From contig NC_007951.1 in assembly GCF_000013645.1 (NCBI RefSeq), forward strand, positions 310,001 to 374,000: DNA of 64,000 nt, in the 5' to 3' direction. A program made the position numbers and the translations under genes. Position 1 is the stretch's first letter, and each line of letters opens with the position of its first letter. Source of the DNA: Paraburkholderia xenovorans LB400 (lineage in GTDB: Bacteria; Pseudomonadota; Gammaproteobacteria; Burkholderiales; Burkholderiaceae). This document shows, in pieces, positions 1-8,687 of the stretch. Below the pieces are notes generated by a model. It was not told the origin of the DNA, made no database searches, and was given only the letters and a program-made list of their open reading frames with translations.

Positions 1-1
1 G

Positions 2-574
2 GAAGGCGTCGATTTCCAGGAACGCACCGGCGAAGAAGCGTTAGCGGATGCGATCGACGGCGTGCTGAAGAAGATCGCCAAGAAGTATCGCGAGTACGGC
101 ATCTCCGAGAAACCGTATGTCGTCATCAAGTCGGATGCGGGCACCTATGGCATGGGCGTGATGACCGTGCACGACGCGTCGGAAGTGGCCGCGCTCACCA
201 AGCGCGAACGCGCCAAGATGGCGGCGACCAAAGACGGCCTGGAAGTGCACGACGTGATCGTGCAGGAAGGCGTGTACACCTTCGAGCGCATCGGCGAAGA
301 AGTGGCCGAGCCGGTCGTGTACATGATCGACCGCTATGTGGTGGGCGGCTTCTACCGCGTGCACGGCAGCCGCGAACGCGATCAGAATCTGAACGCGCCG
401 GGCATGCACTTCGTGCCGCTCGGCTTCGAGCACACGGCGCTGCCCGACGCGCACGCCAAGCCCGGCGCGGCGCCGCCGAACCGCTTCTACATGTACGGCG
501 TGGTGGCGCGGCTCGGGCTGCTGGCCGCATCGGTCGAACTGGAAAAGACCGATCCGGAAGCGATCCAGGTTTAA
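2..574 (+). CDS. gshA: Glutamate-cysteine ligase (GshA), C-terminal part
   Basis: The window opens inside this gene; frame 2 is open from the first bases and stops at 574, so about 190 C-terminal residues are visible. The segment carries motifs of the proteobacterial GshA family typified by Acidithiobacillus: VVIKSDAGTYGMGVMTV, IVQEGV and YMIDRYVVGGFYRVH. The enzyme joins glutamate and cysteine using ATP, the first step of glutathione synthesis in the cytosol. Downstream gshB supplies the second step, about 100 bases away on the same strand, so the pair probably forms an operon. The start lies outside the window. Confidence 0.9.
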   Translation, partial: EGVDFQERTGEEALADAIDGVLKKIAKKYREYGISEKPYVVIKSDAGTYGMGVMTVHDASEVAALTKRERAKMAATKDGLEVHDVIVQEGVYTFERIGEEVAEPVVYMIDRYVVGGFYRVHGSRERDQNLNAPGMHFVPLGFEHTALPDAHAKPGAAPPNRFYMYGVVARLGLLAASVELEKTDPEAIQV

Positions 575-676
575 GCCACCCTGGGTGGGCGATGGCGGCA
601 TGCGTGCCGCCATCGCCATTTCCAACGACTATATTTACGATCAATGCCAAGCCCATCAGGGCGCACCGGGACCTTC

Positions 677-1633
677 ATGGACATTCTTTTCATCGCCGAT
701 CCGCTCACGCAATTCAAGATCTACAAAGACTCGACCTACGCGATGATGGCCGAGGCGGCGCGCCGGGCTCATGTGGTGTACACGTGCGAGCCGCAGCATC
801 TTGCGTGGACGGGCGGCGAGGTGGAGGCGAACGTGCAGCGCGTGGAGATCGTCGGCGACGGTGCCGATCTGCAGCGCGACGTCTGGTACAGCGCCGAAGC
901 GGCCGCGCCGCGTTCGCTCAGGAGTTTCAGCGCGGTGGTGATGCGCAAAGACCCGCCGTTCGACATGGAATACGTCACGTCGACATGGCTGCTGGAAATG
1001 GCGGAACGCGCCGGCGCGCGCATTTTTAACAAGCCGCAGGCGATTCGCGACCACTCCGAAAAGCTCGCCATCGGCGAATTCGCGCAGTTCGTCACGCCTA
1101 CGCTCGTCACGCGCGACGCGACCCGCCTGCGCGCCTTTCACGAAGAACACGGCGACGTGATCCTGAAGCCGCTCGACGGCATGGGCGGCATGGGCGTGTT
1201 CCGCGTCAAGGCGGACGGCATGAACCTCGGTTCGATCATCGAAATGCTGAGCCACGACGGCACGCGTTCGGTGATGGCGCAGAAATTCATTCCCGAGATC
1301 AAGGAGGGCGACAAGCGCATTCTGCTGATCGGCGGCGAAGCCGTGCCGTATTCGCTCGCGCGTATTCCTCAGGGCAATGAAGTGCGCGGCAATCTCGCGG
1401 CCGGCGGCCTCGGCATGGCGCGTCCGCTGACGGAGCACGACCGCAAGATCGCCGCTACGCTGGCGCCGGTGCTGGCTGCGCGCGGTTTGCTGCTGGTCGG
1501 ACTGGATGCGATCGGTGACTGGCTGACCGAAGTGAATGTGACGAGTCCGACATGTTTCCGCGAGATCATGGATCAAACCGGCTTCGACGTTGCCGCCATG
1601 TTCATCGACGCGCTGGAGCGCGCGGCGGGTTGA
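677..1633 (+). CDS. gshB: Glutathione synthetase
   Basis: 318 residues, close to the usual 316 or so of bacterial GshB. It adds glycine to gamma-glutamylcysteine with ATP. The N-terminus MDILFIADPLTQFKIYKDS matches the family's pre-ATP-grasp domain; the ATP-grasp region includes ILKPLDGMGGMGVFRV and the C-terminal EVNVTSPT motif (about residues 285-292). An in-frame ATG 33 bases upstream (644) exists, but the chosen start begins exactly at the conserved N-terminus. It follows gshA directly. No anomalies seen. Confidence 0.96.
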   Translation: MDILFIADPLTQFKIYKDSTYAMMAEAARRAHVVYTCEPQHLAWTGGEVEANVQRVEIVGDGADLQRDVWYSAEAAAPRSLRSFSAVVMRKDPPFDMEYVTSTWLLEMAERAGARIFNKPQAIRDHSEKLAIGEFAQFVTPTLVTRDATRLRAFHEEHGDVILKPLDGMGGMGVFRVKADGMNLGSIIEMLSHDGTRSVMAQKFIPEIKEGDKRILLIGGEAVPYSLARIPQGNEVRGNLAAGGLGMARPLTEHDRKIAATLAPVLAARGLLLVGLDAIGDWLTEVNVTSPTCFREIMDQTGFDVAAMFIDALERAAG

Positions 1634-1985
1634 TGATGCGGTCCGACGGGTGCTCTTGAATGGCCGCCATGATCCCCAAACTGTGTATTAAATCCGCATC
1701 AGGCGGCGCGGTGGCTTTGGCGTGAAAATGAGCCTGATACAATGCCGCTCTCGCGCGCCAGGCCGGATCGGTGGCATCTGCCGGGTGTCATCGGGATGCA
1801 TGGCAGGCTGATCGCGGGCAGCGAGCGCGCGTTTTTTTGCTTGCGCGGGCACGCTCCCGCGCGCGGCGGATCGCTCGTCGCATCATGCGTTCCGGCCCTC
1901 ATGGCCCACGGCCGGCCGAGGGTGCAGACGAACCGGGCCGGGTCCCGGTCCACGGTTGGGGCCGTTCTTTTGCAGTAAGGCTGAC
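1634..1985. other. Intergenic region between gshB and the PTS operon
   Basis: This 352-base gap has no convincing gene on either strand. Open frames inside it lack ribosome binding sites and family resemblance. It is expected to hold the promoter of the EIIA-ptsH-ptsI genes, and a plausible element lies at 1717-1743. The rest is GC-rich with no clear repeats or RNA structure visible by eye. Confidence 0.6.
1717..1743 (+). promoter_or_regulatory. Candidate sigma-70 promoter for the PTS genes
   Basis: TTGGCG at 1717-1722 and TACAAT at 1738-1743 are separated by 15 bases (16 if the -35 is read one base earlier). This is a reasonable vegetative promoter about 240 bases before the EIIA start. Identified by eye only. 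Confidence 0.4.
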
Positions 1986-2516
1986 ATGGCAGGCATTCTG
2001 ATCATTGCGCACGCTCCGTTCGCCACCGCGTTGCGCGATTGCATTTCGCACATCTATGGTGGCTTGCCGGCTCGCATCGGCGTAATCGACGTATCGCCGG
2101 ATTGCGACCCCGCACAGCAGGTCGCGTTCGCGCATGCCGAGGTCGAGCGTCTCAAGGAAGAAAACGGCGCACTTGTGCTCACCGATATGTTCGGCGCCAC
2201 GCCGGCGAATATCGCCGGCCGGCTTGCTTCGGTGCCGAATGTGCGCGTGCTGTGTGGCGTCAACCTGCCGATGCTGGTGCGCGCGGTCTGTTATCGCGCC
2301 ACACCGCTCGACACACTGGTCGACAAGGCGCTTGCGGGCGCCACCAAGGGCGTGCACGCAATCGGACCGGCCACGCCGGCGCCCGTCGCGCCCACTGCGG
2401 AGTCCGGCGACTGTCTGCCCGCACTGCCGCCCGACGCGGCATCCGGCGGCGACTGTTTACCGGCCTTGCCGGCCGACGCCGATCTGACGCAGAAAGCCGG
2501 TCCAGCCGGTCTGTAA
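1986..2516 (+). CDS. PTS EIIA component, mannose (Man) family
   Basis: 176 residues. The first about 125 residues form a Man-family EIIA domain: MAGILIIAHAPFATAL, with His9 as the expected phosphorylated residue, and VLTDMFGATPANIAGRL. EIIA-Man domains accept phosphate from HPr. No EIIB, EIIC or EIID gene lies nearby, so it is probably a regulatory phosphocarrier, as proposed for similar orphan EIIA proteins of betaproteobacteria; that role is inference. The Pro/Ala-rich tail contains two copies of GDCLPALP (141-148 and 155-162). ptsH follows 100 bases later and ptsI after that. Confidence 0.9.
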   Translation: MAGILIIAHAPFATALRDCISHIYGGLPARIGVIDVSPDCDPAQQVAFAHAEVERLKEENGALVLTDMFGATPANIAGRLASVPNVRVLCGVNLPMLVRAVCYRATPLDTLVDKALAGATKGVHAIGPATPAPVAPTAESGDCLPALPPDAASGGDCLPALPADADLTQKAGPAGL

Positions 2517-2616
2517 TCAGAGAGCCGCACGGCCGGCTGCCAGGTTTCAAACGCATTGCCACTGGTTTGCAGATTCACTTTTCACAACAACACTTACCCG
2601 CGCTTCGGACCATTAC

Positions 2617-2886
2617 ATGCTGCAACAGGAAACGACTATCGTGAACAAGCTGGGGCTGCACGCGCGCGCGTCGGCCAAGTTGACGCAACTCGCGGGCAAC
2701 TATCAGGCGGAAATCTGGATGAGCCGTAACGGCCGCCGTATCAATGCGAAGAGCATCATGGGTGTGATGATGCTGGCCGCGGGTATTGGCAGCACGGTGC
2801 TCATCGAAACGGAAGGCGCGGACGAAAAAGAAGCAATGGACGCATTGCTGAAACTGATTGCGGATAAATTTGGCGAGGGTCAGTGA
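2617..2886 (+). CDS. ptsH: Phosphocarrier protein HPr
   Basis: 89 residues, normal for HPr. It carries phosphate from enzyme I to EIIA proteins. GLHARASA places the catalytic His at 15, and NAKSIMG places Ser46, the target of HPr kinase/phosphorylase, which is encoded at the other end of this window (61540-62508). It lies between the EIIA and ptsI genes and is followed at once by a strong terminator, so ptsI may also need its own promoter. Confidence 0.97.
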   Translation: MLQQETTIVNKLGLHARASAKLTQLAGNYQAEIWMSRNGRRINAKSIMGVMMLAAGIGSTVLIETEGADEKEAMDALLKLIADKFGEGQ

Positions 2887-2915
2887 GCTAGCGCGTCCAC
2901 GTTGCGATGAGCGCA

Positions 2916-2945
2916 AACGCCGCGGCTGTCCGCGGCGTTTTTTTT
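2916..2945 (+). terminator. Rho-independent terminator after ptsH
   Basis: AACGCCGCGG (2916-2925) pairs perfectly with CCGCGGCGTT (2930-2939) around a 4-base loop, followed by a T run to 2945. It sits 29 bases after the ptsH stop. Confidence 0.9.
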
Positions 2946-3046
2946 AGCGCGTGACAATGGGCAGACGAAAGCGTGCGAGGGCGCGCTTACGGCAATTCGT
3001 GCTGCGCTGCACACAGCCCCGGCGTATCTGCGAGGGGTGCGGAATT

Positions 3047-3052
3047 TATAAT
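3047..3052 (+). promoter_or_regulatory. Candidate -10 box upstream of ptsI
   Basis: A perfect TATAAT lies 65 bases before the chosen ptsI start, after the ptsH terminator. The -35 region is not recognisable, so strength is uncertain. It would let ptsI be transcribed independently of ptsH. Confidence 0.4.
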
Positions 3053-3117
3053 GGCGAAGAGTGTCTGAGAGCATTGCAGCGGTTTGCCGCGGCATTACAC
3101 AACTAGAGGAGGTGCGC

Positions 3118-4866
3118 GTGTCCTTCACGCTGCATGGAATTCCCGTGTCACGCGGTATCGCCATCGGGCGGGCCTATCTGATCGCCCCGGCTGCACTTGA
3201 CGTAGACCACTATCTGATTGAACCGGCCCAGATCGACGGCGAGGTCGAGCGCTTTCGCGCGGCCCAGCAACACGTGCATCGCGAGCTCGACGCGTTGCGC
3301 GCCGATCTCGCCGCAGACGCACCGAGCGAGATGGGCGCGTTCATCAACGTCCACTCAATGATCCTGAACGACGCGATGCTCGTGCAGGAAACCATCGACC
3401 TGATCCGCACGCGCCGCTACAACGTCGAGTGGGCGCTGACCGAACAGCTCGAGCGCCTGTCGCGCCATTTCGACGATATCGAAGACGAATACCTGCGCGA
3501 GCGCAAAGCCGATATCGAGCAGGTGGTGGAGCGCGTGCTGAAGGCGCTCGCCGGCGCGTCGGTCGCGCTGGTGGACGGCGTGCACGGCGCCTGCGACGAG
3601 ATGATCGTGGTCGCGCACGACATCGCGCCGGCCGACATGATGCAATTCAAAACGCAAACGTTCCAGGGTTTCGTCACGGACCTCGGCGGCCGCACCTCGC
3701 ATACAGCGATCGTCGCGCGCAGCCTGGGCATTCCGGCCGCGGTCGGCGTGCAGCATGCGAGCGCGTTGATTCGCCAGGACGACCTGATCATTGTCGACGG
3801 CGATCATGGCATCGTGATCGTCGATCCCGCGCCGATCGTGCTGGAGGAGTACTCGTACCGGCAGAGCGAGAAAGCGCTCGAACAGCGCAAGCTGCAGCGG
3901 TTGAAGTTTTCGCCCACCCAAACGCTGTGCGGCACGCGTATCGAGTTGTGCGCGAACATCGAGTTGCCGGAAGACGCGCGCGCGGCGCTCGAGGCGGGGG
4001 CGATGGGTGTCGGCCTGTTCCGCTCCGAGTTCCTGTTCATGAATCACAAGGACCGCTTGCCGGAAGAGGAAGAGCAATTCGCCGCCTACCGTCGCGCGGT
4101 CGAATTGATGAACGGCCTGCCGGTCACGATCCGCACGATCGACGTGGGCGCCGACAAGCCGCTCGATTCGATGGGCGGGGGCGACGGCTATGAAACCGCC
4201 GCGAACCCGGCCCTGGGTCTGAGAGCGATTCGCTGGAGTCTCTCCGAGCCGCAGATGTTCCTCACGCAGTTGCGCGCAATACTGCGCGCGTCGGCGTTCG
4301 GTACCGTGAAGATTCTGATTCCGATGCTCGCGCATGCGCAGGAGATCGACCAGACACTCGATCTGATCCGCGAAGCCAAGCGTCAGCTCGACGACGCGGG
4401 CATCGCCTACGATCCGAACGTGCAGGTGGGCGCGATGATCGAGATTCCGGCTGCCGCCATCGCATTGCCGCTGTTCCTGAAGCGGCTCGATTTTCTGTCG
4501 ATCGGCACCAACGATCTGATCCAGTACACGCTGGCGATCGATCGCGCGGACAACGCGGTCGCGCATCTATATGACCCGCTGCATCCCGCGGTGCTGCATC
4601 TGATCGCGTTCACGCTGCGCGAGGCGAAGCGGGCGGGTGTGCCGGTGTCGGTGTGCGGCGAAATGGCCGGGGACCCGGCGTTGACGCGTCTGTTGCTCGG
4701 CATGGGTCTCACCGAGTTCTCGATGCATCCGAGCCAGCTGCTGGTGGTCAAGCAGGAAGTGCTGCGCGCGCATCTGAAGACGCTGGAAAAGCCGGTGGCC
4801 GATGTGCTGGCTTCGTTCGAACCGGAAGAAGTGCAGGCCGCACTGAAGCGGGTGACGCTGGCGTGA
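3118..4866 (+). CDS. ptsI: Phosphoenolpyruvate-protein phosphotransferase (enzyme I)
   Basis: 582 residues, near the E. coli 575. It transfers phosphate from PEP to HPr. The HPr-binding and phospho-histidine domains contain GGRTSHTAIVAR with His195 as active residue; the PEP-binding barrel contains TNDLIQYTLAIDR and VCGEMAGDP with catalytic Cys513. The GTG at 3118 is chosen because AGAGGAGG lies just before it and the protein then begins MSFTLHGIPVSRGIAIG as in the family; a GTG at 3061 gives an unsupported 19-residue extension. Last gene of the EIIA-HPr-EI set. Confidence 0.97.
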   Translation: MSFTLHGIPVSRGIAIGRAYLIAPAALDVDHYLIEPAQIDGEVERFRAAQQHVHRELDALRADLAADAPSEMGAFINVHSMILNDAMLVQETIDLIRTRRYNVEWALTEQLERLSRHFDDIEDEYLRERKADIEQVVERVLKALAGASVALVDGVHGACDEMIVVAHDIAPADMMQFKTQTFQGFVTDLGGRTSHTAIVARSLGIPAAVGVQHASALIRQDDLIIVDGDHGIVIVDPAPIVLEEYSYRQSEKALEQRKLQRLKFSPTQTLCGTRIELCANIELPEDARAALEAGAMGVGLFRSEFLFMNHKDRLPEEEEQFAAYRRAVELMNGLPVTIRTIDVGADKPLDSMGGGDGYETAANPALGLRAIRWSLSEPQMFLTQLRAILRASAFGTVKILIPMLAHAQEIDQTLDLIREAKRQLDDAGIAYDPNVQVGAMIEIPAAAIALPLFLKRLDFLSIGTNDLIQYTLAIDRADNAVAHLYDPLHPAVLHLIAFTLREAKRAGVPVSVCGEMAGDPALTRLLLGMGLTEFSMHPSQLLVVKQEVLRAHLKTLEKPVADVLASFEPEEVQAALKRVTLA

Positions 4867-4897
4867 GTTGCCGGATTCACGTCTTCGAATGAGAAAC

Positions 4898-4924
4898 GCC
4901 GCCTTATGGGCGGCATTTCTTTTT
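4898..4924 (+). terminator. Terminator after ptsI
   Basis: GCCGCC (4898-4903) pairs with GGCGGC (4909-4914) around a 5-base loop, followed by a T-rich run. It separates ptsI from the convergent moeB-like gene. Confidence 0.75.
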
Positions 4925-4960
4925 CAGCCTTGATTGCATCGACAGCCTCGATGCACGAAA

Positions 4961-5719
4961 TCAGACCGCGTGTGTCTGCCCGCACACCGGGCAATCCGGC
5001 TGACGCGCGATGCGCATGGTGTTCCATTCCATGCGCAACGAATCGAGCATCATCAGGCGGCCAAGCAAAGGCGTGCCGATTCCGCCGATCACCTTGAGCG
5101 CTTCGGCGGCCTGCATCGAACCCACGATGCCGACTGTCGGCGCGAACACGCCCATAGTCGAACACGCGACTTCCTCGAAGGGCTGGTCTTCGGGAAACAC
5201 GCATGCATAGCAGGGCGACGCTTCGTCGCGGAAATCGAAGGTGCTGATCTGGCCGTCAAAGCGCAACGCCGCACCCGATACGAGCGGCACGCCGTGCTTC
5301 ACGCACGCGCGGTTGATCGCGTGGCGCGTCGCGAAGTTATCGGTGCAGTCGAGCACGACCGTGGCATGCGGGACTTGCGCGTCGAGCCACGCGTCGTCGA
5401 CGCGCTCGGCCACTGCGTTCACCACGACCTCGGGATTGATCCGCGCGATCGCGTCCCGCCCGGACTCCACCTTCTTGCGCCCGACAGATGCGGTCACATG
5501 CAGGATCTGCCGTTGCAGATTGGTCAGATCGACCGTATCGGCATCGACCAGCGTCAGGCGGCCGACGCCCGCTGCGGCGAGGTACATCGCAGCGGGTGAA
5601 CCCAGACCGCCCGCACCGACGATGATCGCGTGCGCGTCGATAAAACGCTGCTGCGCCTCGATGCCGATTTCGTCGACGAGGATATGGCGGGAATAGCGAA
5701 GGAGTTGATCGTCGTTCAT
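4961..5719 (-). CDS. moeB: MoeB/ThiF/HesA-family adenylyltransferase
   Basis: 252 residues, typical of MoeB and ThiF. These E1-like enzymes adenylate the C-terminal glycine of a small sulfur carrier (MoaD or ThiS). The nucleotide-binding loop VGAGGLGSP is at 34-42, and two CxxC pairs expected to bind zinc are present (CYAC near 170 and CPVC near the C-terminus). There is no rhodanese extension. No molybdopterin or thiamine genes are adjacent, so MoeB versus ThiF cannot be settled from context. It is a single gene convergent with ptsI. Confidence 0.88.
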   Translation of the reverse strand: MNDDQLLRYSRHILVDEIGIEAQQRFIDAHAIIVGAGGLGSPAAMYLAAAGVGRLTLVDADTVDLTNLQRQILHVTASVGRKKVESGRDAIARINPEVVVNAVAERVDDAWLDAQVPHATVVLDCTDNFATRHAINRACVKHGVPLVSGAALRFDGQISTFDFRDEASPCYACVFPEDQPFEEVACSTMGVFAPTVGIVGSMQAAEALKVIGGIGTPLLGRLMMLDSLRMEWNTMRIARQPDCPVCGQTHAV

Positions 5720-5827
5720 GGCGGGGCGCGTGAGTGTGTCGCGCGATGAGATGCAGGTCCGATGGGCCTGCCGTGCGCGGTTTCGTTATTTTAATCGCGC
5801 GGGGGAGCGGGTGTTCCTGCTGGTGCC

Positions 5828-5867
5828 GGCTATTGCAGCCGGCTAATGCCGTTGGCTATTGCAGCCG
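5828..5867. repeat. Two 14-bp direct repeats
   Basis: GGCTATTGCAGCCG occurs at 5828-5841 and again at 5854-5867, 26 bases apart, between moeB and the S41 protease gene. Function unknown. Confidence 0.7.
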
Positions 5868-5899
5868 TGCCTTCGCAGCATGTTCCGCTGCGAAGGCAC
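5867..5899 (-). terminator. Perfect 13-bp hairpin downstream of the S41 protease gene
   Basis: GTGCCTTCGCAGC (5867-5879) and GCTGCGAAGGCAC (5887-5899) are perfect inverted repeats with a 7-base loop. It lies 19 bases past the protease stop on the minus strand. No T run follows, so it is either an atypical terminator or an mRNA 3' stability element. Confidence 0.5.
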
Positions 5900-5917
5900 G
5901 TTGGGCTCGATGCCTGG

Positions 5918-7498
5918 TTAGTTGCTTGGCGTAGCAGGCGCCGAGGCCGGAGCCGATGCACCGGGCACCGGTTGCGTGGGCTTGACCGCGACCGGCGCGG
6001 AAGCCGACGCCGGTGGCTTGTTCTGCGCGAGACGACGCTCGGTCAGCGACTTCGACTCCTGCACCGGCTTGCCTTCCAGCTTGTTCAGAGCCTGTTGCAG
6101 CATGAAGTCGTCGGCCGAACCGAATTCCACCGGCTTGCGCTCACGATCCTTCTGACGCTGTTCCGGCGTCTTCTTGTCGTTCTGCTCTTCAAGCTGGCGC
6201 AACTGGTCCATGCGTTCCTGTTCGCGCTGTTCCGCTTCCTTCTTCTCGTTCGGGTCCTGCGTATTCGCAAGGTGATTCGAGTAGTCGACTTCGCGGGTGA
6301 CGAGCGCGTCGTCCGGATCGCCTTCCGCGTATTGGTCGACCGCGATGTCAGGGCGGATGCCTTTGTTCTGGATCGAACGGCCGCTCGGCGTGTAGTAGTA
6401 CGCCGTGGTCAGACGCAGTGCCGTGTCCGCCGTCATGGGCCGCACGGTCTGCACCGAACCTTTGCCGAAGGTGGTCTTGCCGACGATCAGCGCACGGTGC
6501 TGATCCTGCAGCGCGCCCGCGACGATTTCCGACGCCGACGCGGAGTACGCGTTGGTCAGCACGATCATCGGCACGGTCTTGAAGATGGGCGCTTCGTCCT
6601 TCAGCGGATCGCTGTCGAAAGACTGCAGGCGGTAGTTGTCGTAAGTGTCGCGATAGACCTGCTTCGAATCCGGAATCTGGCCGTTGGTGGACACCACCAC
6701 CGAATTCGGCGGCAGGAACGCGCCGGCTACGCCGACCGCGCTTTGCAGCAGACCGCCGCCGTTATTGCGCAGGTCGAGCACGAGACCTTTCAGATTCGGC
6801 TGCTGACGCGCGATGTCCTGCAGCTTCGCGGCCAGATCAGGCGTGGTGCGTTCCTGGAAGCTGGTGATACGCACATAGGCGTAACCCGGCGCGAGGATCT
6901 TCATCTTGACCGACTGGACCTTGATGATCGCGCGCGTCACGGTGAGCGGGAACGTGCGGTCGTCGGTCTTGCGGAAGATGGTGAGCGTGACCTTGGTGCC
7001 CGGGTCGCCGCGCATCTGCTTGACCGCCTGGTCGAGCGTCATGCCGCGCACGGGTTTGTCGTTGATACGCGTGATCAGGTCGCCCGGACGGATGCCGGCG
7101 CGGAACGCGGGCGTGTCTTCGATCGGCGAAATCACTTTGATCAGGCCGTCTTCCGACGAGATCTCGATGCCGAGACCGGCGAAGCGACCCTTGGTCTGCT
7201 CCTGCAGTTCCTCGTAATCGGTCTTGTCGAGATACGACGAGTGCGGGTCGAGGCTCGACACCATGCCCTTGATGGCGGCGGTGAGAAGCTTTTTGTCGTC
7301 GACCGGTTCGACGTATTCATGCTTGATTTGCCCGAACACTTCGGCAAACAGCCGGAGCTGGTCCAGCGGCAGCGGTGCAACGGCGCTGGAGGCGGCGCTA
7401 GCCGGTTGCTGCGCCGAAGCGGAAAGCTGCAGAGTGGCAAATACACCGGTAGCAAGGCCCGCGGCAATCAGGCCGATATTTTTCAGGTTCTTTCGCAT
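5918..7498 (-). CDS. S41-family C-terminal processing protease
   Basis: 526 residues with an N-terminal signal sequence or anchor (about 1-30), a PDZ domain (about 100-185) and an S41 peptidase domain. NAYSASASEIVAGA and KTTFGKGSVQ supply the serine-lysine dyad, Ser321 and Lys346 by their 25-residue spacing as in Prc/CtpA. These enzymes cleave periplasmic proteins from the C-terminus. The last about 110 residues are Glu/Lys/Arg-rich, probably coiled coil, ending in an Ala/Pro/Ser-rich tail. In many proteobacteria the gene lies next to gpmA, as here. Confidence 0.95.
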   Translation of the reverse strand: MRKNLKNIGLIAAGLATGVFATLQLSASAQQPASAASSAVAPLPLDQLRLFAEVFGQIKHEYVEPVDDKKLLTAAIKGMVSSLDPHSSYLDKTDYEELQEQTKGRFAGLGIEISSEDGLIKVISPIEDTPAFRAGIRPGDLITRINDKPVRGMTLDQAVKQMRGDPGTKVTLTIFRKTDDRTFPLTVTRAIIKVQSVKMKILAPGYAYVRITSFQERTTPDLAAKLQDIARQQPNLKGLVLDLRNNGGGLLQSAVGVAGAFLPPNSVVVSTNGQIPDSKQVYRDTYDNYRLQSFDSDPLKDEAPIFKTVPMIVLTNAYSASASEIVAGALQDQHRALIVGKTTFGKGSVQTVRPMTADTALRLTTAYYYTPSGRSIQNKGIRPDIAVDQYAEGDPDDALVTREVDYSNHLANTQDPNEKKEAEQREQERMDQLRQLEEQNDKKTPEQRQKDRERKPVEFGSADDFMLQQALNKLEGKPVQESKSLTERRLAQNKPPASASAPVAVKPTQPVPGASAPASAPATPSN

Positions 7499-7804
7499 AG
7501 AGTCTGTTGCGGTCGGAAGCGCGTGGCAGCGTCGATAGAGATGGGGACGGACAAGTATAACTGCACACCCGCCAAGTCAGGGCGGAGCGCAGGCAATCGT
7601 GATTCGACAGCACGGGGCGGACCTGGTTCGTGAGATCGGGCCCGCCAGGCCGAAGTAATGTGCCGTAACAGGATTGATCGCGGCCGGAAAGAAGGCGCGC
7701 GCGAATGAGGCGAGCCGCGCCGACCGGTATGTCTTGCCGGTCGGTGCGGCCGTTAGCCGCCATTCGCTTCGTTTCTGACGGCAACATGGCGGCGAGATGG
7801 CAAA
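7499..7804. other. Intergenic region between the S41 protease gene and gpmA
   Basis: A 306-base gap between two minus-strand genes, with no supported gene. A possible minus-strand promoter for the protease has -10 TATACT at 7554-7559 and a weak -35 CTGACT at 7575-7580 (15-base spacer). Nothing else recognised. Confidence 0.45.
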
Positions 7805-8551
7805 TCAGCCTGCCTTTCCCTGCCTGGCGACTGCGGCCTGCGCCTTGGCGATCGCTTCCTGGTCGCCCAGATAGTAGTGCTTGATTGGCCGCAGGTTTTC
7901 GTCGAGTTCGTAAACGAGCGGCACGCCGTTCGGAATATTCAGACCGACGATGTCGTTGTCCGAAATATCGTCGAGGTATTTGACGAGCGCGCGGATCGAA
8001 TTGCCGTGGGCGGCGATCAGCACCTGGCGGCCCGACTTGATGGCCGGCGCAATCGACTCGTTCCACAGGGGCAGAACGCGCGCGACCGTGTCCTTCAGGC
8101 ATTCGGTGAGCGGCAACTGTTCGCGCGGCACTTTGGCGTAGCGCGGATCGTTGTAGGGCGCGCGCTCGTCCGTCGGCTCGAGAGCGGGCGGCGGCGTGTC
8201 GTAGCTGCGGCGCCAGACCAGCACCTGTTCGTCGCCGAATCTGGCGGCCGTCTCAGCCTTGTTCAGACCCGACAGCGCACCGTAGTGCCGTTCGTTCAGA
8301 CGCCACGAATGGACCACCGGCAGGTACATCAGATCCATCTTGTCCTGCACGTGCCACAAGGTGCGGATCGCGCGCTTGAGCACCGACGTGTAGGCGATGT
8401 CGAACGTGTAGCCCGAATCCTTCAGCAGCACGCCCGCTTGCTGCGCCTCATTGTTGCCCTGCTCGGTGAGGTCGACGTCGACCCAGCCCGTGAAGCGGTT
8501 TTCCTTGTTCCACGTCGATTCGCCGTGGCGGATGAGAACGAGTTTGTACAT
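7805..8551 (-). CDS. gpmA: 2,3-bisphosphoglycerate-dependent phosphoglycerate mutase
   Basis: 248 residues, the normal length of dPGM. It interconverts 3- and 2-phosphoglycerate in glycolysis and gluconeogenesis. [10 protein letters not shown] holds the phosphorylated His9; [12 protein letters not shown] and [12 protein letters not shown] complete the active site. The start at 8551 gives the conserved [11 protein letters not shown]; an in-frame codon 22 residues earlier adds unrelated sequence. It is divergent from the rhodanese gene, with a shared promoter region of 136 bases. Confidence 0.97.
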   Translation of the reverse strand: MYKLVLIRHGESTWNKENRFTGWVDVDLTEQGNNEAQQAGVLLKDSGYTFDIAYTSVLKRAIRTLWHVQDKMDLMYLPVVHSWRLNERHYGALSGLNKAETAARFGDEQVLVWRRSYDTPPPALEPTDERAPYNDPRYAKVPREQLPLTECLKDTVARVLPLWNESIAPAIKSGRQVLIAAHGNSIRALVKYLDDISDNDIVGLNIPNGVPLVYELDENLRPIKHYYLGDQEAIAKAQAAVARQGKAG

Positions 8552-8635
8552 GAGATTGCCGGTCGGTAGTGAGGAAGCGGTAAAGCGCTGCGGGGTCCTC
8601 CGGAGGAGCGCCGCCATCGCGTCAGACGGTTATTT

Positions 8636-8641
8636 TATAAT
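8636..8641 (+). promoter_or_regulatory. Candidate -10 box for rhodanese-grxC
   Basis: A perfect TATAAT on the plus strand, about 50 bases before the chosen rhodanese start. It overlaps an in-frame ATG at 8640, which argues against that ATG being the translation start. No strong -35 is visible. Confidence 0.45.
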
Positions 8642-8687
8642 GGGTGGATTGCCCTTTTCGATTTCTCTCTTTTTCGGCGGATTTTCC

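Noticed and set aside
5846..7633. 595-residue open frame on the plus strand opposite the S41 protease gene
   Set aside because: Arg/Val/His-rich shadow typical of GC-rich antisense frames; no family motifs and no ribosome binding site.
8640..8687. ATG at 8640 as start of the rhodanese protein
   Set aside because: The ATG is part of a perfect TATAAT box, and a GTG at 8688 gives the compact membrane anchor.
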